Shown piece after piece: positions 51,305-59,787 of a stretch of 64,000 bases of DNA. The stretch is taken from the NCBI GenBank assembly GCA_030715195.1, contig JAUYVI010000005.1, positions 248,001 through 312,000 on the forward strand. The letters are read 5' to 3'. How positions within the stretch are numbered: position 1 is the first letter of the stretch; each line of letters begins with the position of its first letter. The position numbers and the translations under genes are program-made. The notes under the pieces are model-generated. The model was not told the DNA's origin and did no database searches. It saw only the letters and a program-made list of their open reading frames with translations. This DNA comes from Dongia sedimenti. Its GTDB lineage: Bacteria; Pseudomonadota; Alphaproteobacteria; Dongiales; Dongiaceae.

Positions 51305-52320
51305 GCCTGGACGCAACCGCCACCACCTCCGGCCCAGCCCACATGCAATTCGACGACAACCGTCTGCTGCCGCTGCTGTTCGGCGAGCATGACCAGAATC
51401 TGGCGCGGATCGAGAAAGAGCTCGGCGTCAGCCTGGTCTCGCGCGGCAACCAGATCGCGATCTCCGGCCCGGCCGAAGCGGTGGCGATCGCGCGGCAGGT
51501 CCTGACCGGGCTCTATCAACGGCTGAAGCGCGGCCTCGACGTCAACCGCGGCGAGGTCGACGCCGCGATGCGGCTCGCCCGCCAGGATGACGGGCTCGAG
51601 CCCAATCTGTTCGGCGCCGACGCCAAGGACGGCACCGCGATCCGCACCCAGCGCCGCCACATCACGCCGCGCTCGGCGATGCAGGCGCGCTACATGCGCA
51701 TGCTGCACGAGCGGGAGCTGGTGTTCGGCCTCGGGCCGGCAGGCACCGGCAAGACCTATCTCGCGGTGGCGGTTGCCGTGGCGATGCTGACCAAGGGCGC
51801 CGTCGATCGCATCGTGCTGTCGCGCCCCGCGGTCGAGGCCGGCGAGCGCCTCGGCTTCCTGCCAGGCGATCTGCGCGAGAAGGTCGATCCCTATCTCCGC
51901 CCGCTCTACGACGCGCTCTACGACATGCTGCCGGCCGAGCAGGTGGTGAAGCGAATGTCTTCCGGCGATATCGAGATCGCGCCGCTCGCCTTCATGCGCG
52001 GCCGCACGCTGGCGCACTCGTTCGTCATTCTCGACGAGGCGCAGAACACGACGCCGATGCAGATGAAGATGTTCCTGACCCGGCTCGGCGAGAGCTCGCG
52101 CATGGTGGTGACCGGCGATCTCTCGCAGATCGATCTTCCCTCCGGCACCAAGTCCGGCCTCAAGGACGCGCTCGAAGCCGTCGCCGACGTGCCCGATATC
52201 GGCGTCACGCAATTCACCGAAGTGGACGTCGTGCGCCACCATCTGGTCGCCAAGATCGTCCAGGCCTATGACAAGCGCGATCGTCAGGCGAAGAAGCCGG
52301 ATCGCAGTTCATCGAACTGA
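51301..52320 (+). CDS. ybeZ: PhoH family protein (YbeZ)
   Basis: ATP-binding protein of 339 residues. N-terminal KH-like region, then the P-loop [13 protein letters not shown] at residues 145-152 and the Walker B ILDEAQN. It is the YbeZ partner of YbeY in rRNA processing and quality control in E. coli, and its position here before ybeY supports the same role. The start is TTG at 51301, overlapping the miaB stop by TTGA. Confidence 0.95.
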   Translation: MSLDATATTSGPAHMQFDDNRLLPLLFGEHDQNLARIEKELGVSLVSRGNQIAISGPAEAVAIARQVLTGLYQRLKRGLDVNRGEVDAAMRLARQDDGLEPNLFGADAKDGTAIRTQRRHITPRSAMQARYMRMLHERELVFGLGPAGTGKTYLAVAVAVAMLTKGAVDRIVLSRPAVEAGERLGFLPGDLREKVDPYLRPLYDALYDMLPAEQVVKRMSSGDIEIAPLAFMRGRTLAHSFVILDEAQNTTPMQMKMFLTRLGESSRMVVTGDLSQIDLPSGTKSGLKDALEAVADVPDIGVTQFTEVDVVRHHLVAKIVQAYDKRDRQAKKPDRSSSN

Positions 52321-52331
52321 AACCTCCGAAG

Positions 52332-52844
52332 ATGCCGCGTGCAGCTTCGCCCCGCGTCGCCGTTTCCGTCATCGTCGAGCATGATGCTTGGCGCGAGGCG
52401 ATCGCCGAGCCCGCACCGCTGCTCCGTCGGGCCGCCGGCGCCGCCCTCGCCCAGGCGCGGCGCGTCCGGCGCTGGCGCGCGACCGTCGCGCCCTCGGTCG
52501 CGGTTGCGCTGATCGACGATCGCGCGATCCGCAAGCTCAACCGCACCTACCGCGGCAAGGACAAGCCGACCAATGTGCTCTCCTTTCCCGCGGGTGAAGC
52601 GCCGGACGGAAAGGGAAAAACGCGGTCGCTGGGCGACGTCGCCATCGCTCTTGGAACGGTCAAACGCGAAGCCAGGGCGCAGGGCAAGACCGTCGACGAT
52701 CATGTCGCGCATCTTATGGTGCACGCCGTGCTGCACCTGCTAGGATATGACCATGAAGCCGACCCCGATGCCGAAGAGATGGAAGCGCTCGAGCGCAAGG
52801 CCTTGGCTGCGCTCGGGATCGCCGATCCTTACGGAGCGAAGTAG
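52332..52844 (+). CDS. ybeY: endoribonuclease YbeY (rRNA maturation)
   Basis: Zinc-dependent RNase of 170 residues involved in 16S rRNA 3' maturation and ribosome quality control. The HGxLHxxGYDHE-type motif is HAVLHLLGYDHE with three His ligands, and NVLSFPAGE and LGDVAIALGTVKREA precede it. It lies 11 bases after phoH and 9 bases before the CorC-like gene. Confidence 0.96.
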   Translation: MPRAASPRVAVSVIVEHDAWREAIAEPAPLLRRAAGAALAQARRVRRWRATVAPSVAVALIDDRAIRKLNRTYRGKDKPTNVLSFPAGEAPDGKGKTRSLGDVAIALGTVKREARAQGKTVDDHVAHLMVHAVLHLLGYDHEADPDAEEMEALERKALAALGIADPYGAK

Positions 52845-52853
52845 CGGTTAGTC

Positions 52854-53792
52854 ATGGCCGACGTTCCCGCCACGCGCGGCGCGCGCAGCGAGCCGCAAGG
52901 CCTCGGAGAACGGGGCGAGGAAGCGAAATCCCGACGTTCGCTGAAGAATCTGTTCCGGCTGTGGCGCCGGCGCGGCGGCGAGACCGACCTGCGCGACGCG
53001 ATCGAAGAGCTGATCGAGGAGAGCGAAGAGGCCGAGCCCGGAGAGGCCGCGCTCGACACCAGCGAATCCGACCTGCTGCTGAACGTCCTCAAGTTCGGCG
53101 AGCTGACCGCCTATGACGTCATGGTGCCGCGCGCCGACATCAAGGCCGTCGCCGACGATGTCGACCTGCGTGGCCTCATCCAGATGGTGCGCGAGTTCGG
53201 GCATTCGCGCCTGCCGGTCTACAGCGAGAATCTCGACGACATCGTCGGCGTGGTGCACATCAAGGATGTCCTGCCTTCGATCTTCGAGCCGGAGAAGTTC
53301 CAGCTGAAGCGCATCCTGCGCGAGCCGGTCTTCGTGGCCCCCTCGGTGCGCCTGCTGGATCTCCTGCTGCAGATGCGGCTGGCCCGCGCGCATATGGTCC
53401 TGGTGGTGGACGAGTTCGGCGGCACCGACGGCCTGGTCACGATCGAGGACCTGGTCGAGCAGATCATCGGCGAGATCGAGGACGAGCACGACGTGGTGCG
53501 CGGCCCCAATCTGATCGAGCGCCCCGACGGTACGCTGATCGCCAATGCGCGCACCACGATCGAGGCTTTCGAGCAGCGCGTCGGCCCGATCCTGACCGAA
53601 GAGGAACGGGAATCGGATATCGACACTTTGGGCGGGCTCGTCATGTCGCTGACCGACCGCGTGCCGGCCCGCGGTGAGCTGGTCACGCATCCCTCCGGCA
53701 TCGCCTTTGAAGTGCTGGATGCCGATCCGCGGCGAATCAAGCGCCTGCGGGTGCGCAACGCGCCGCCGAAGCCGGAACAGGACAAGGAATAA
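52854..53792 (+). CDS. ybeX: hemolysin family protein CorC/TlyC-like (YbeX)
   Basis: Soluble CBS-domain protein of 312 residues. An acidic N-terminal segment (RDAIEELIEESEEAEPGEAALDTSE) leads to two CBS motifs (TAYDVMVPRADIKAVADDVDLRGLIQMV and FGHSRLPVYSENLDDIVGVVHIKD) and a C-terminal CorC_HlyC domain with GGLVMSLTDRVPARGELVTHPSG. It has no membrane span of its own, unlike full-length CorB proteins. In E. coli ybeX is linked to magnesium and ribosome assembly. Part of the lnt cluster, 3 bases before lnt. Confidence 0.93.
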   Translation: MADVPATRGARSEPQGLGERGEEAKSRRSLKNLFRLWRRRGGETDLRDAIEELIEESEEAEPGEAALDTSESDLLLNVLKFGELTAYDVMVPRADIKAVADDVDLRGLIQMVREFGHSRLPVYSENLDDIVGVVHIKDVLPSIFEPEKFQLKRILREPVFVAPSVRLLDLLLQMRLARAHMVLVVDEFGGTDGLVTIEDLVEQIIGEIEDEHDVVRGPNLIERPDGTLIANARTTIEAFEQRVGPILTEEERESDIDTLGGLVMSLTDRVPARGELVTHPSGIAFEVLDADPRRIKRLRVRNAPPKPEQDKE

Positions 53793-53795
53793 CCG

Positions 53796-55388
53796 ATGGT
53801 CGTGCGTGAAACGGCCGGGCAACCGCGATCGCGCCCGGACCGGAGCCTCGGCGCGATCTCGGGCTGGCGCGCCTATGGTCTCGCCGCCGTGCTGGGCGCG
53901 CTCGCGGGCCTTGGCTTCGCGCCGCTCAACCTGGTTCCGCTCTTCGCGCTCGGCATTTCCGGTCTGGTCTGGCTGGGCGCCGAGGCGCCGAGCCGGCGCA
54001 AGGCTTTCGCCGTCGGCTGGTGGTGGGGGCTCGGGCATTTCGCCGTCAACAGCTACTGGATCGCGGAATCCTTCCTGGTCGATGCCGAACGCTTCGGCTG
54101 GATGATCCCGCCGGTGCTCGGCGGCCTCGCCGCCTATCTCGCCCTCTATCCGGCGCTGGCGACGCTCGGCCTCCGCCTGCTGCCGCGACCGCTGTCGCTC
54201 GCCGGCATCGCCGCCTTCGCCGCATTCTGGACGATCGCCGAATGGCTGCGCGGCCATGTGCTGACCGGCTATCCCTGGGACCTCGTCGCCTATATCTGGA
54301 GCGGCAGCGATGCGATGATGCAGTCGGCAGCGCTCTGGGGTTCCTGGGGCGTGAGCTTGGTCACGGTCTTTGCGCTTTCCTTGCCGGCGCTTTTCGCCTT
54401 GATCAATCTCCGCGCCGCACGCCATGCGGCGATCGGGATGGCGGTCGTGCTCGGCGCACTCTATCTGGGCGGCATCTGGCGGCTTTCCAACGCCGTTCCA
54501 ACATCGAGCGCAACGGATGCGGCGGCGACTCGCGTGCGGCTCGTCCAGCCAAACATTGCCCAGTCGCTGAAGATCGCGAGCGATACCCGCCCGCAACAAA
54601 TCCAGACGCTGATGCGCCTCACCCTGGAGACTCCGGGATTCGATTCGGTGAAGGCGGTGATCTGGCCGGAGAGCGCCGCCAACTACCTGCTGGACCGTGA
54701 TCCGGAGCTGCGTTCGCTGCTGGCCAGGGCCGTGCCCCCCGGCGGCATCCTGATCACCGGTGCACCGCGCGGCGAACCCTTGAGCGGTCCGCTCGAGCGC
54801 ATTTGGAACTCTTTATCCGTGATCAACGACCAGGGCCAAGTCCTAGGAACGGCCGACAAGTTTCACCTGGTACCGCTCGGCGAGTACGTCCCGATGCGTG
54901 AGATTTTCGCCTTCATCAACAAGATCACGCCGGGCTCCATGAACTTCACGCCGGGTCCAGGCCCGCGCACGCTCCATGTCCCCGATCTGCCGCCGTTCAG
55001 CCCGCTGATCTGCTACGAAGTGATCTTTCCCGGCGCGGTCACCGATCCTGCGGATCGTCCGGCGCTCATCGTGAACGTGACCAATGATGGTTGGTTCGGG
55101 ACCAGCACCGGACCGTCACAGCACTTTGCCACCGCGCGTTTCCGCAGCGTGGAGGAAGGTATTCCGATGCTGCGCGCGGCCAATACAGGAATCTCCGGTG
55201 TGGTCGATGCTTACGGCCGTGTCGAGACTCGCTCCAATCTTGTCGTCGAGGCGGTGATCGACGCGACCGTTCCCGCCGCGTTGCCGCCGACACCGTTTGC
55301 GCGTTTCGGATTGCTCGCCGTGCTGCCGCTGATTGTCCTCGCGCTCATTCCTATCCTGTTTCGCGTGCGCGAGTCTTCGATCTCATAG
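53796..55388 (+). CDS. lnt: apolipoprotein N-acyltransferase
   Basis: Inner-membrane acyltransferase of 530 residues adding the third acyl chain to lipoproteins. About seven N-terminal spans precede the nitrilase-like domain with the catalytic triad visible: Glu292 in IWPESAAN, Lys355 in DKFHLVPLGEY and Cys406 in PLICYE. Downstream VNVTNDGWFGTSTGPSQHFATARFRSVEEGIPMLRAANTG completes the CN_hydrolase fold. A C-terminal hydrophobic helix follows. It ends the conserved miaB-phoH-ybeY-corC-lnt cluster. Confidence 0.97.
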   Translation: MVVRETAGQPRSRPDRSLGAISGWRAYGLAAVLGALAGLGFAPLNLVPLFALGISGLVWLGAEAPSRRKAFAVGWWWGLGHFAVNSYWIAESFLVDAERFGWMIPPVLGGLAAYLALYPALATLGLRLLPRPLSLAGIAAFAAFWTIAEWLRGHVLTGYPWDLVAYIWSGSDAMMQSAALWGSWGVSLVTVFALSLPALFALINLRAARHAAIGMAVVLGALYLGGIWRLSNAVPTSSATDAAATRVRLVQPNIAQSLKIASDTRPQQIQTLMRLTLETPGFDSVKAVIWPESAANYLLDRDPELRSLLARAVPPGGILITGAPRGEPLSGPLERIWNSLSVINDQGQVLGTADKFHLVPLGEYVPMREIFAFINKITPGSMNFTPGPGPRTLHVPDLPPFSPLICYEVIFPGAVTDPADRPALIVNVTNDGWFGTSTGPSQHFATARFRSVEEGIPMLRAANTGISGVVDAYGRVETRSNLVVEAVIDATVPAALPPTPFARFGLLAVLPLIVLALIPILFRVRESSIS

Positions 55389-55470
55389 CCTGTGATAACT
55401 CTCTCATCGCGGTTGTCGCATCCGTGTCGATGCAAGTCGCGATTCACACTGTGTGGCGCGCAATCCAGCG

Positions 55471-55499
55471 TTGACTGCATATGGTTGTATGTCTATACA
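55471..55499 (+). promoter_or_regulatory. sigma-70 promoter for the XRE regulator gene
   Basis: TTGACT (55471-55476) and TATACA (55494-55499) are spaced by exactly 17 bases, close to the ideal sigma-70 promoter. Transcription would start near 55507, 39 bases before the ATG at 55546. It is one of the two best promoters in this window by consensus. Confidence 0.7.
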
Positions 55500-55545
55500 C
55501 GACGGCGCGTAACGGTGCGCTGGCGGATGGGAATCGCATCAGGCA

Positions 55546-56034
55546 ATGGCAAAGCAGATCGAAAAGCGTAAGGCGGCGCGCGGCCGCAAGTCATCCGGCC
55601 GAATGGCCAGCAAGGGGTTTCCCAATCCGATCGACGTCCACGTCGGCACCCGCGTCAGACTGCGCCGCACGCTCTTGGGCTTGAGCCAGGAAAAGCTCGG
55701 CGAAGCGATCGGCCTCACCTTCCAGCAAGTTCAAAAATACGAGCGTGGCGCCAACCGCGTCGGTTCGAGCCGTCTCTACGATCTCGCGCGCGTGCTCGAT
55801 GTGCCGATTACCTATTTCTTCGACGAGATGCCGGGTACGGTCCAGGACAAGAGCCCGAGCCGGCTGATGGGCCTCGCCCATCCGCCGACCGTCGATTACG
55901 AGCCCGACCCGATGGCCAAGCGCGAAACGCTGGAATTGGTCCGCGCCTATTACAAGATCGCCGATCCGGCTCTCCGCAAGCGGCTCTTCGAACTGATCAA
56001 GTCGATCGCCCGGGGTCTCCAGGACGAAGAGTGA
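55546..56034 (+). CDS. XRE family helix-turn-helix regulator
   Basis: Transcriptional regulator of 162 residues. A basic N-terminus (KRKAARGRKSSGR) precedes a Cro/C1-type HTH (about residues 32-90) with GTRVRLRRTLLGLSQEKLGEAIGLTFQQVQKYERGANRVGSSRLYDLARVLDVPITYFF. The C-terminal region (RETLELVRAYYKIADPALRKRLFELIKSIARGLQ) is a characteristic tail of the alphaproteobacterial members that neighbour lnt and metK. It is transcribed from its own promoter. Target genes are unknown. Confidence 0.92.
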   Translation: MAKQIEKRKAARGRKSSGRMASKGFPNPIDVHVGTRVRLRRTLLGLSQEKLGEAIGLTFQQVQKYERGANRVGSSRLYDLARVLDVPITYFFDEMPGTVQDKSPSRLMGLAHPPTVDYEPDPMAKRETLELVRAYYKIADPALRKRLFELIKSIARGLQDEE

Positions 56035-56169
56035 GGCGCTCCGGCCGGGCGAGCCCGGCCGCCGACCCTCATCCCACCGCCTCAGCCCGGCCGAATCTGC
56101 AAGGAAACCGCCGGGTTGCGCTGCAGCAGAACGCGCTTGACCCCGGTCCCCGCCTCCACCATCATCCGC

Positions 56170-56226
56170 GCGCCCAAAACTGGGCGCCTCCAGTCGCATG
56201 CCCCGGCTTGGCTAAATAGCTGGGGC
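56170..56226 (+). promoter_or_regulatory. two tandem hairpins upstream of metK
   Basis: GCGCCCA (56170-56176) pairs with TGGGCGC (56181-56187), and GCCCCGGCT (56200-56208) with AGCTGGGGC (56218-56226) around a 9-base loop containing GCTAAA. A T-rich stretch (TTTTTT at about 56232) follows. It could be a terminator of the XRE gene, or an attenuator or riboswitch controlling metK. I could not fit the SAM-II, SAM/SAH or other known consensus. Confidence 0.5.
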
Positions 56227-56268
56227 TATTCGTTTTTTCTTCATCCCTTTTTTAGCGGGGTATACGGC

Positions 56269-57438
56269 GTGACGAGATCCTCCTACCTGTTCACCAGTGA
56301 AAGCGTTTCCGAGGGTCACCCGGATAAGGTCAGCGACCGGATCTCCGATGCCATCGTCGATCTCTATATCGGCGCCGATCCGCAGGCGCGCGTCGCCGTG
56401 GAGACGCTCTGCACCACCAACAAGGTCGTGCTGGCCGGCGAGGTGCGCGGTCCCGCTTCGATCACCCATGACAAGCTGAAGGACACCGCCCGCGCCGCAA
56501 TCAAGGATATCGGCTACGAGCAGGACGGCTTCCATTGGAAGACCGCCGATATTGAATGCTACGTGCATTCGCAATCGGCCGATATCGCGCAGGGCGTCGA
56601 TGCCGCGGGCAACAAGGACGAGGGTGCCGGCGACCAGGGCATCATGTTCGGCTATGCCTGCAACGAGACCGAGCACCTGATGCCGGCGCCGATCTATTAT
56701 TCGCACCGCATCCTGAAGCTGCTCTCCGAAGCGCGCCGCTCCGGCAAGGAGAAGGGCCTCGGCCCCGATGCGAAGAGCCAAGTGACGCTGCTCTACGAGA
56801 ACGGCAAGCCGGTGCGTGCAACCTCGGTCGTGGTTTCGACCCAACATGGCGAGAAGCTCGATCAGGAGCAGGTGCGCGAGATCGTGCGCCCCTACGTGAA
56901 CCAGGTCCTGCCGAACGGCTGGATGTGCCCGGAAGAGGAGTTCTACGTGAACCCGACCGGTCGCTTCGTCGTCGGCGGCCCGGATGGCGATGCCGGTTTG
57001 ACCGGCCGCAAGATCATCGTCGACACTTACGGCGGCGCGGCGCCCCATGGCGGCGGCGCCTTCTCCGGCAAGGATCCGACCAAGGTTGATCGTTCAGCGG
57101 CCTATGCCGCGCGCTATCTGGCCAAGAACGTGGTCGCCGCGGGCCTCGCCGATCGCTGCACCATCCAGCTCGCCTATGCGATCGGCGTCTCGAAGCCGCT
57201 CTCGATCTATGTCGATACCGCCGGCACCGCCAAGGTCGACGAGGCGAAGGTCGAGAAGATCCTGGCCGAGCTGATGGATCTCTCGCCCCGTGGCATCCGC
57301 CAGCATCTCGGACTCAACAAGCCGATCTACGCGCGCACCTCCGCCTACGGCCATTTCGGCCGCGCGCCGGAGCAGGATGGCGGCTTCTCCTGGGAGAAGA
57401 CGGATCTGGTCGCCGGTCTGAAGTCCGCCTTCGCCTGA
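56269..57438 (+). CDS. metK: S-adenosylmethionine synthase
   Basis: Enzyme of 389 residues making SAM from methionine and ATP. GTG start at 56269 ([22 protein letters not shown]) includes the first catalytic His17 and metal-binding Asp19. The conserved [12 protein letters not shown] loop, the [15 protein letters not shown] and the C-terminal [21 protein letters not shown] segment are diagnostic. SAM feeds the many methyltransferases in this window. A hairpin-rich leader of 234 bases precedes it. Confidence 0.97.
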   Translation: MTRSSYLFTSESVSEGHPDKVSDRISDAIVDLYIGADPQARVAVETLCTTNKVVLAGEVRGPASITHDKLKDTARAAIKDIGYEQDGFHWKTADIECYVHSQSADIAQGVDAAGNKDEGAGDQGIMFGYACNETEHLMPAPIYYSHRILKLLSEARRSGKEKGLGPDAKSQVTLLYENGKPVRATSVVVSTQHGEKLDQEQVREIVRPYVNQVLPNGWMCPEEEFYVNPTGRFVVGGPDGDAGLTGRKIIVDTYGGAAPHGGGAFSGKDPTKVDRSAAYAARYLAKNVVAAGLADRCTIQLAYAIGVSKPLSIYVDTAGTAKVDEAKVEKILAELMDLSPRGIRQHLGLNKPIYARTSAYGHFGRAPEQDGGFSWEKTDLVAGLKSAFA

Positions 57439-57445
57439 AGAGGCG

Positions 57446-58144
57446 ATGCCCGGAGCCGAGAAGCAGCGTCAGGCATTCCAGTTCTACGGCAGGCGTAAGG
57501 GAAGGCCGCTCCGCAAGGGGCGGCAATCTCTTTTTGACGAGCTGCTGCCGCGCATCACCATCCCCTTAAGCGAAGCTGCGCCGCTCGATCCGGCGGCGCT
57601 GTTCGTGCCGGAGCCGCGCGCGGTCTGGCTGGAGATCGGTTTTGGTGGCGGCGAGCATCTGGCGCATCAAGCCGCCACCCATCCGGATGTCGGCTTGCTC
57701 GGCTGCGAAGTCTTCGAGAGCGGGATCGCTTCGGGCCTCAGTCATATCGCCGAGCGCGATCTCGAGAACATCCGCATCCATCCCGAGGATGCGCGGGTGC
57801 TGCTCGCGGCGCTGAAGCCGCGAAGCCTCGACCGGGTGTTCCTGCTGTTTCCCGATCCCTGGCCCAAGCGGCGGCACGCCCAGCGCCGCTTCGTCAACCG
57901 GGGCAATCTCGACCGCCTCTCGGAATTGATCGTGCCAGGCGGCGAACTCCGCATTGCCAGCGACGATCCGACCTATGTCGAATGGGTGCTGCAGCACGTG
58001 CCGGTTCATCCCGCCTTCGAATGGTTGGCGCGGGGTCCGGCCGATTGGCTGGATCGTCCGACGGACGCGATCGAAACACGCTATGAGAAGAAGGCGCGCG
58101 AAGCGGGGCGGGTGCCCCACTTCTTCAGGTTTCGCCGCCGCTGA
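57446..58144 (+). CDS. trmB: tRNA (guanosine(46)-N7)-methyltransferase TrmB
   Basis: SAM-dependent tRNA methyltransferase of 232 residues. SAM motif LEIGFGGGEHLAHQAATHPDVGLLGCEVFESG, catalytic VFLLFPDPWPKRRHAQRRFVN and the C-terminal T-x-Y-E-K-K motif TRYEKKAREAG are diagnostic for TrmB. It lies 7 bases after metK, so the two are cotranscribed. The HAD dehalogenase gene abuts its 3' end on the opposite strand. Confidence 0.96.
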   Translation: MPGAEKQRQAFQFYGRRKGRPLRKGRQSLFDELLPRITIPLSEAAPLDPAALFVPEPRAVWLEIGFGGGEHLAHQAATHPDVGLLGCEVFESGIASGLSHIAERDLENIRIHPEDARVLLAALKPRSLDRVFLLFPDPWPKRRHAQRRFVNRGNLDRLSELIVPGGELRIASDDPTYVEWVLQHVPVHPAFEWLARGPADWLDRPTDAIETRYEKKAREAGRVPHFFRFRRR

Positions 58145-58861
58145 TCAGACCGCCTTGCGATGCGCCTCGACGAAGGCGGCCATGCTGGGAAAGTGGTAGT
58201 CCGTCTTCACACCCTCGACCGGTGCGGTCGCGCCCGAGCCGCTCTTGCCCATGCGGCGGTCGATCCAGTTGGTGGCGAGCCCGATCGCCTTGGCGGTCTG
58301 GTGATCGTGGAACAGGCTCTGCGCCGTGTGCAGGATGTCTTTCGGTGCGAAGCCGAGCGTCTCCTTCACGACTTTGAGGGCGAAGTCGAAATTGCGCTTG
58401 TCGGGCTTGTAGGAGCCGATGTCCTCGGCGGTGCAGATCGCATCGAACACGGCGCCCAGCTTCTTGTTGCTCTCGGCGAAGCTCGCGCGATCGACATTGG
58501 AGAGAATGACCAGCTTGTAGTGCTGCTTGAGATAGGCGAGCGCCGCCGCCGAATCCGGAAAGGCCGGCCAGTCCGGCACCGAATTGCCGAAGCGCTCGGC
58601 CTCGGCCTCGGCGATGCCGACATTCCATTCCTGGGCGAGGCCGCGATAGCACGCGGCCAGGATCTTCCGGTAGTTCAGGCCCGGCTGCGCTTTTTCCAAC
58701 GCGGATTCATGGCGCGCGAAGGCGGCGAGCGCCGCCTCGTCATCGACCTTGCCGCCGAGCCTTCCCAGCAGCGGCCGAAGGGCGGCGAGGATGCCGCTCT
58801 CCCAGTCGATCAGCGTGCCGTAGCAGTCAAAGGTGAGGACCTTGAAATCGGTGAGGCGCAT
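58145..58861 (-). CDS. haloacid dehalogenase type II (HAD superfamily)
   Basis: HAD hydrolase of 238 residues from the ATG at 58859-58861, after GGAG. The nucleophile Asp12 lies in LTFDCYGTLIDWESG. The motif II Ser/Asn is in LVILSNVDRASF and the motif III region is KPDKRNF. The acid pair near the C-terminus is absent as in L-2-haloacid dehalogenases, where a single Asp is used. No haloacid-related genes are nearby, so a general phosphatase or another dehalogenase role is possible. Confidence 0.87.
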   Translation of the reverse strand: MRLTDFKVLTFDCYGTLIDWESGILAALRPLLGRLGGKVDDEAALAAFARHESALEKAQPGLNYRKILAACYRGLAQEWNVGIAEAEAERFGNSVPDWPAFPDSAAALAYLKQHYKLVILSNVDRASFAESNKKLGAVFDAICTAEDIGSYKPDKRNFDFALKVVKETLGFAPKDILHTAQSLFHDHQTAKAIGLATNWIDRRMGKSGSGATAPVEGVKTDYHFPSMAAFVEAHRKAV

Positions 58862-58927
58862 GGCGTGCTCCGGAGATTCACTGCTCGACGCTATAGCCCG
58901 GACCGGCGCCACCCGGCTTGACCCGGA

Positions 58928-59668
58928 CTATTGCGTCCTGTGCCGAGACTCCAGCCGGCGCCGGTAGGCCGCCGGGGATTCGCCGAAGCGGCGGCGGAAG
59001 GCGCGGGTGAAGGCGCTCTGCTCGCTGAAGCCGACGCCAAGCGCGATCTCGACGATCGGTTCGCCGCCGGCGAGCCGATCCTTGGCGCGGTCCAGCCGAA
59101 TCTCGCCGAGCGTCCGGCCGGGCGTTGACCCAAGCCATTGCTTGAACAGGGCGTGGAGATGCGCCGTGCTGATCCCGGCGGCGCGCGCGATGTCGTCATT
59201 GGCGATCGGATGCGGATAGGCGCGCCGCATGAAGGCCGTCGCCTTCAGCACGGCCCGCGGCGCCTGCGACTCGGCCGAAGGCTCGACCAGCGCCGCCGCC
59301 AGCAGCGGCGCGATATGATCGGCATCCTGGCCGAGATCGCTCGCACGCGATCCGACATAGGCCAGCAGATGCTCGATCGCGCGCGGTACCGTGAAGTAGG
59401 GCGTCGAAGCGGCGAGCAGGCGCACGGGCGCCGCCGCTGACGTCCGGCCGATATCGAGGGTGACGAATCGGTTTTGCCCGACCCCGGCGAAAGCATGCAG
59501 CGTGCCGGCGGGAACCAGCGCCCCGCGCGCCGAATCGACCCGTCCGGCCCGTCCGCCGATCTCCATGTCGAGCCCGCCTTCGAGGGCGAGGATCACCTGG
59601 TGATAGGGGTGATCATGCGCATGGGCTTCGCCCGGATAGGAGCGCAGATCGAGGGCGAGGGCGTTCAT
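58928..59668 (-). CDS. AraC family transcriptional regulator with N-terminal cupin
   Basis: Regulator of 246 residues from the ATG at 59666-59668. The N-terminal cupin-like sensor (about 15-75) contains HAHDHPYHQVILALEGGLDMEIGG with its His pair and a Gly-rich turn. The C-terminal AraC DNA-binding domain (about 150-246) has IARAAGISTAHLHALFKQWLGSTPGRTL and IVEIALGVGFSEQSAFTRAFRRRFGESPAAYRR. The ligand is unknown. It is divergent from the helicase gene with 119 bases between. A GTG three codons upstream is an alternative start. Confidence 0.92.
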   Translation of the reverse strand: MNALALDLRSYPGEAHAHDHPYHQVILALEGGLDMEIGGRAGRVDSARGALVPAGTLHAFAGVGQNRFVTLDIGRTSAAAPVRLLAASTPYFTVPRAIEHLLAYVGSRASDLGQDADHIAPLLAAALVEPSAESQAPRAVLKATAFMRRAYPHPIANDDIARAAGISTAHLHALFKQWLGSTPGRTLGEIRLDRAKDRLAGGEPIVEIALGVGFSEQSAFTRAFRRRFGESPAAYRRRLESRHRTQ

Positions 59669-59787
59669 CGGCGGCACCGCTAGCTGATTGCGCCCGCGAG
59701 ATTACAGGAATCAGACCGCGCGGTGAAACCGGCGTTTCGGACCAGCGGGCCCTTGCATTCCAGGCGTTTAGCCCCGACATTGGGGAC

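Noticed and set aside
56035..56268. A SAM-II or SAM/SAH riboswitch before metK
   Set aside because: The GCTAAA string and hairpins were suggestive, but I could not place the pseudoknot and ordered conserved blocks of either class.
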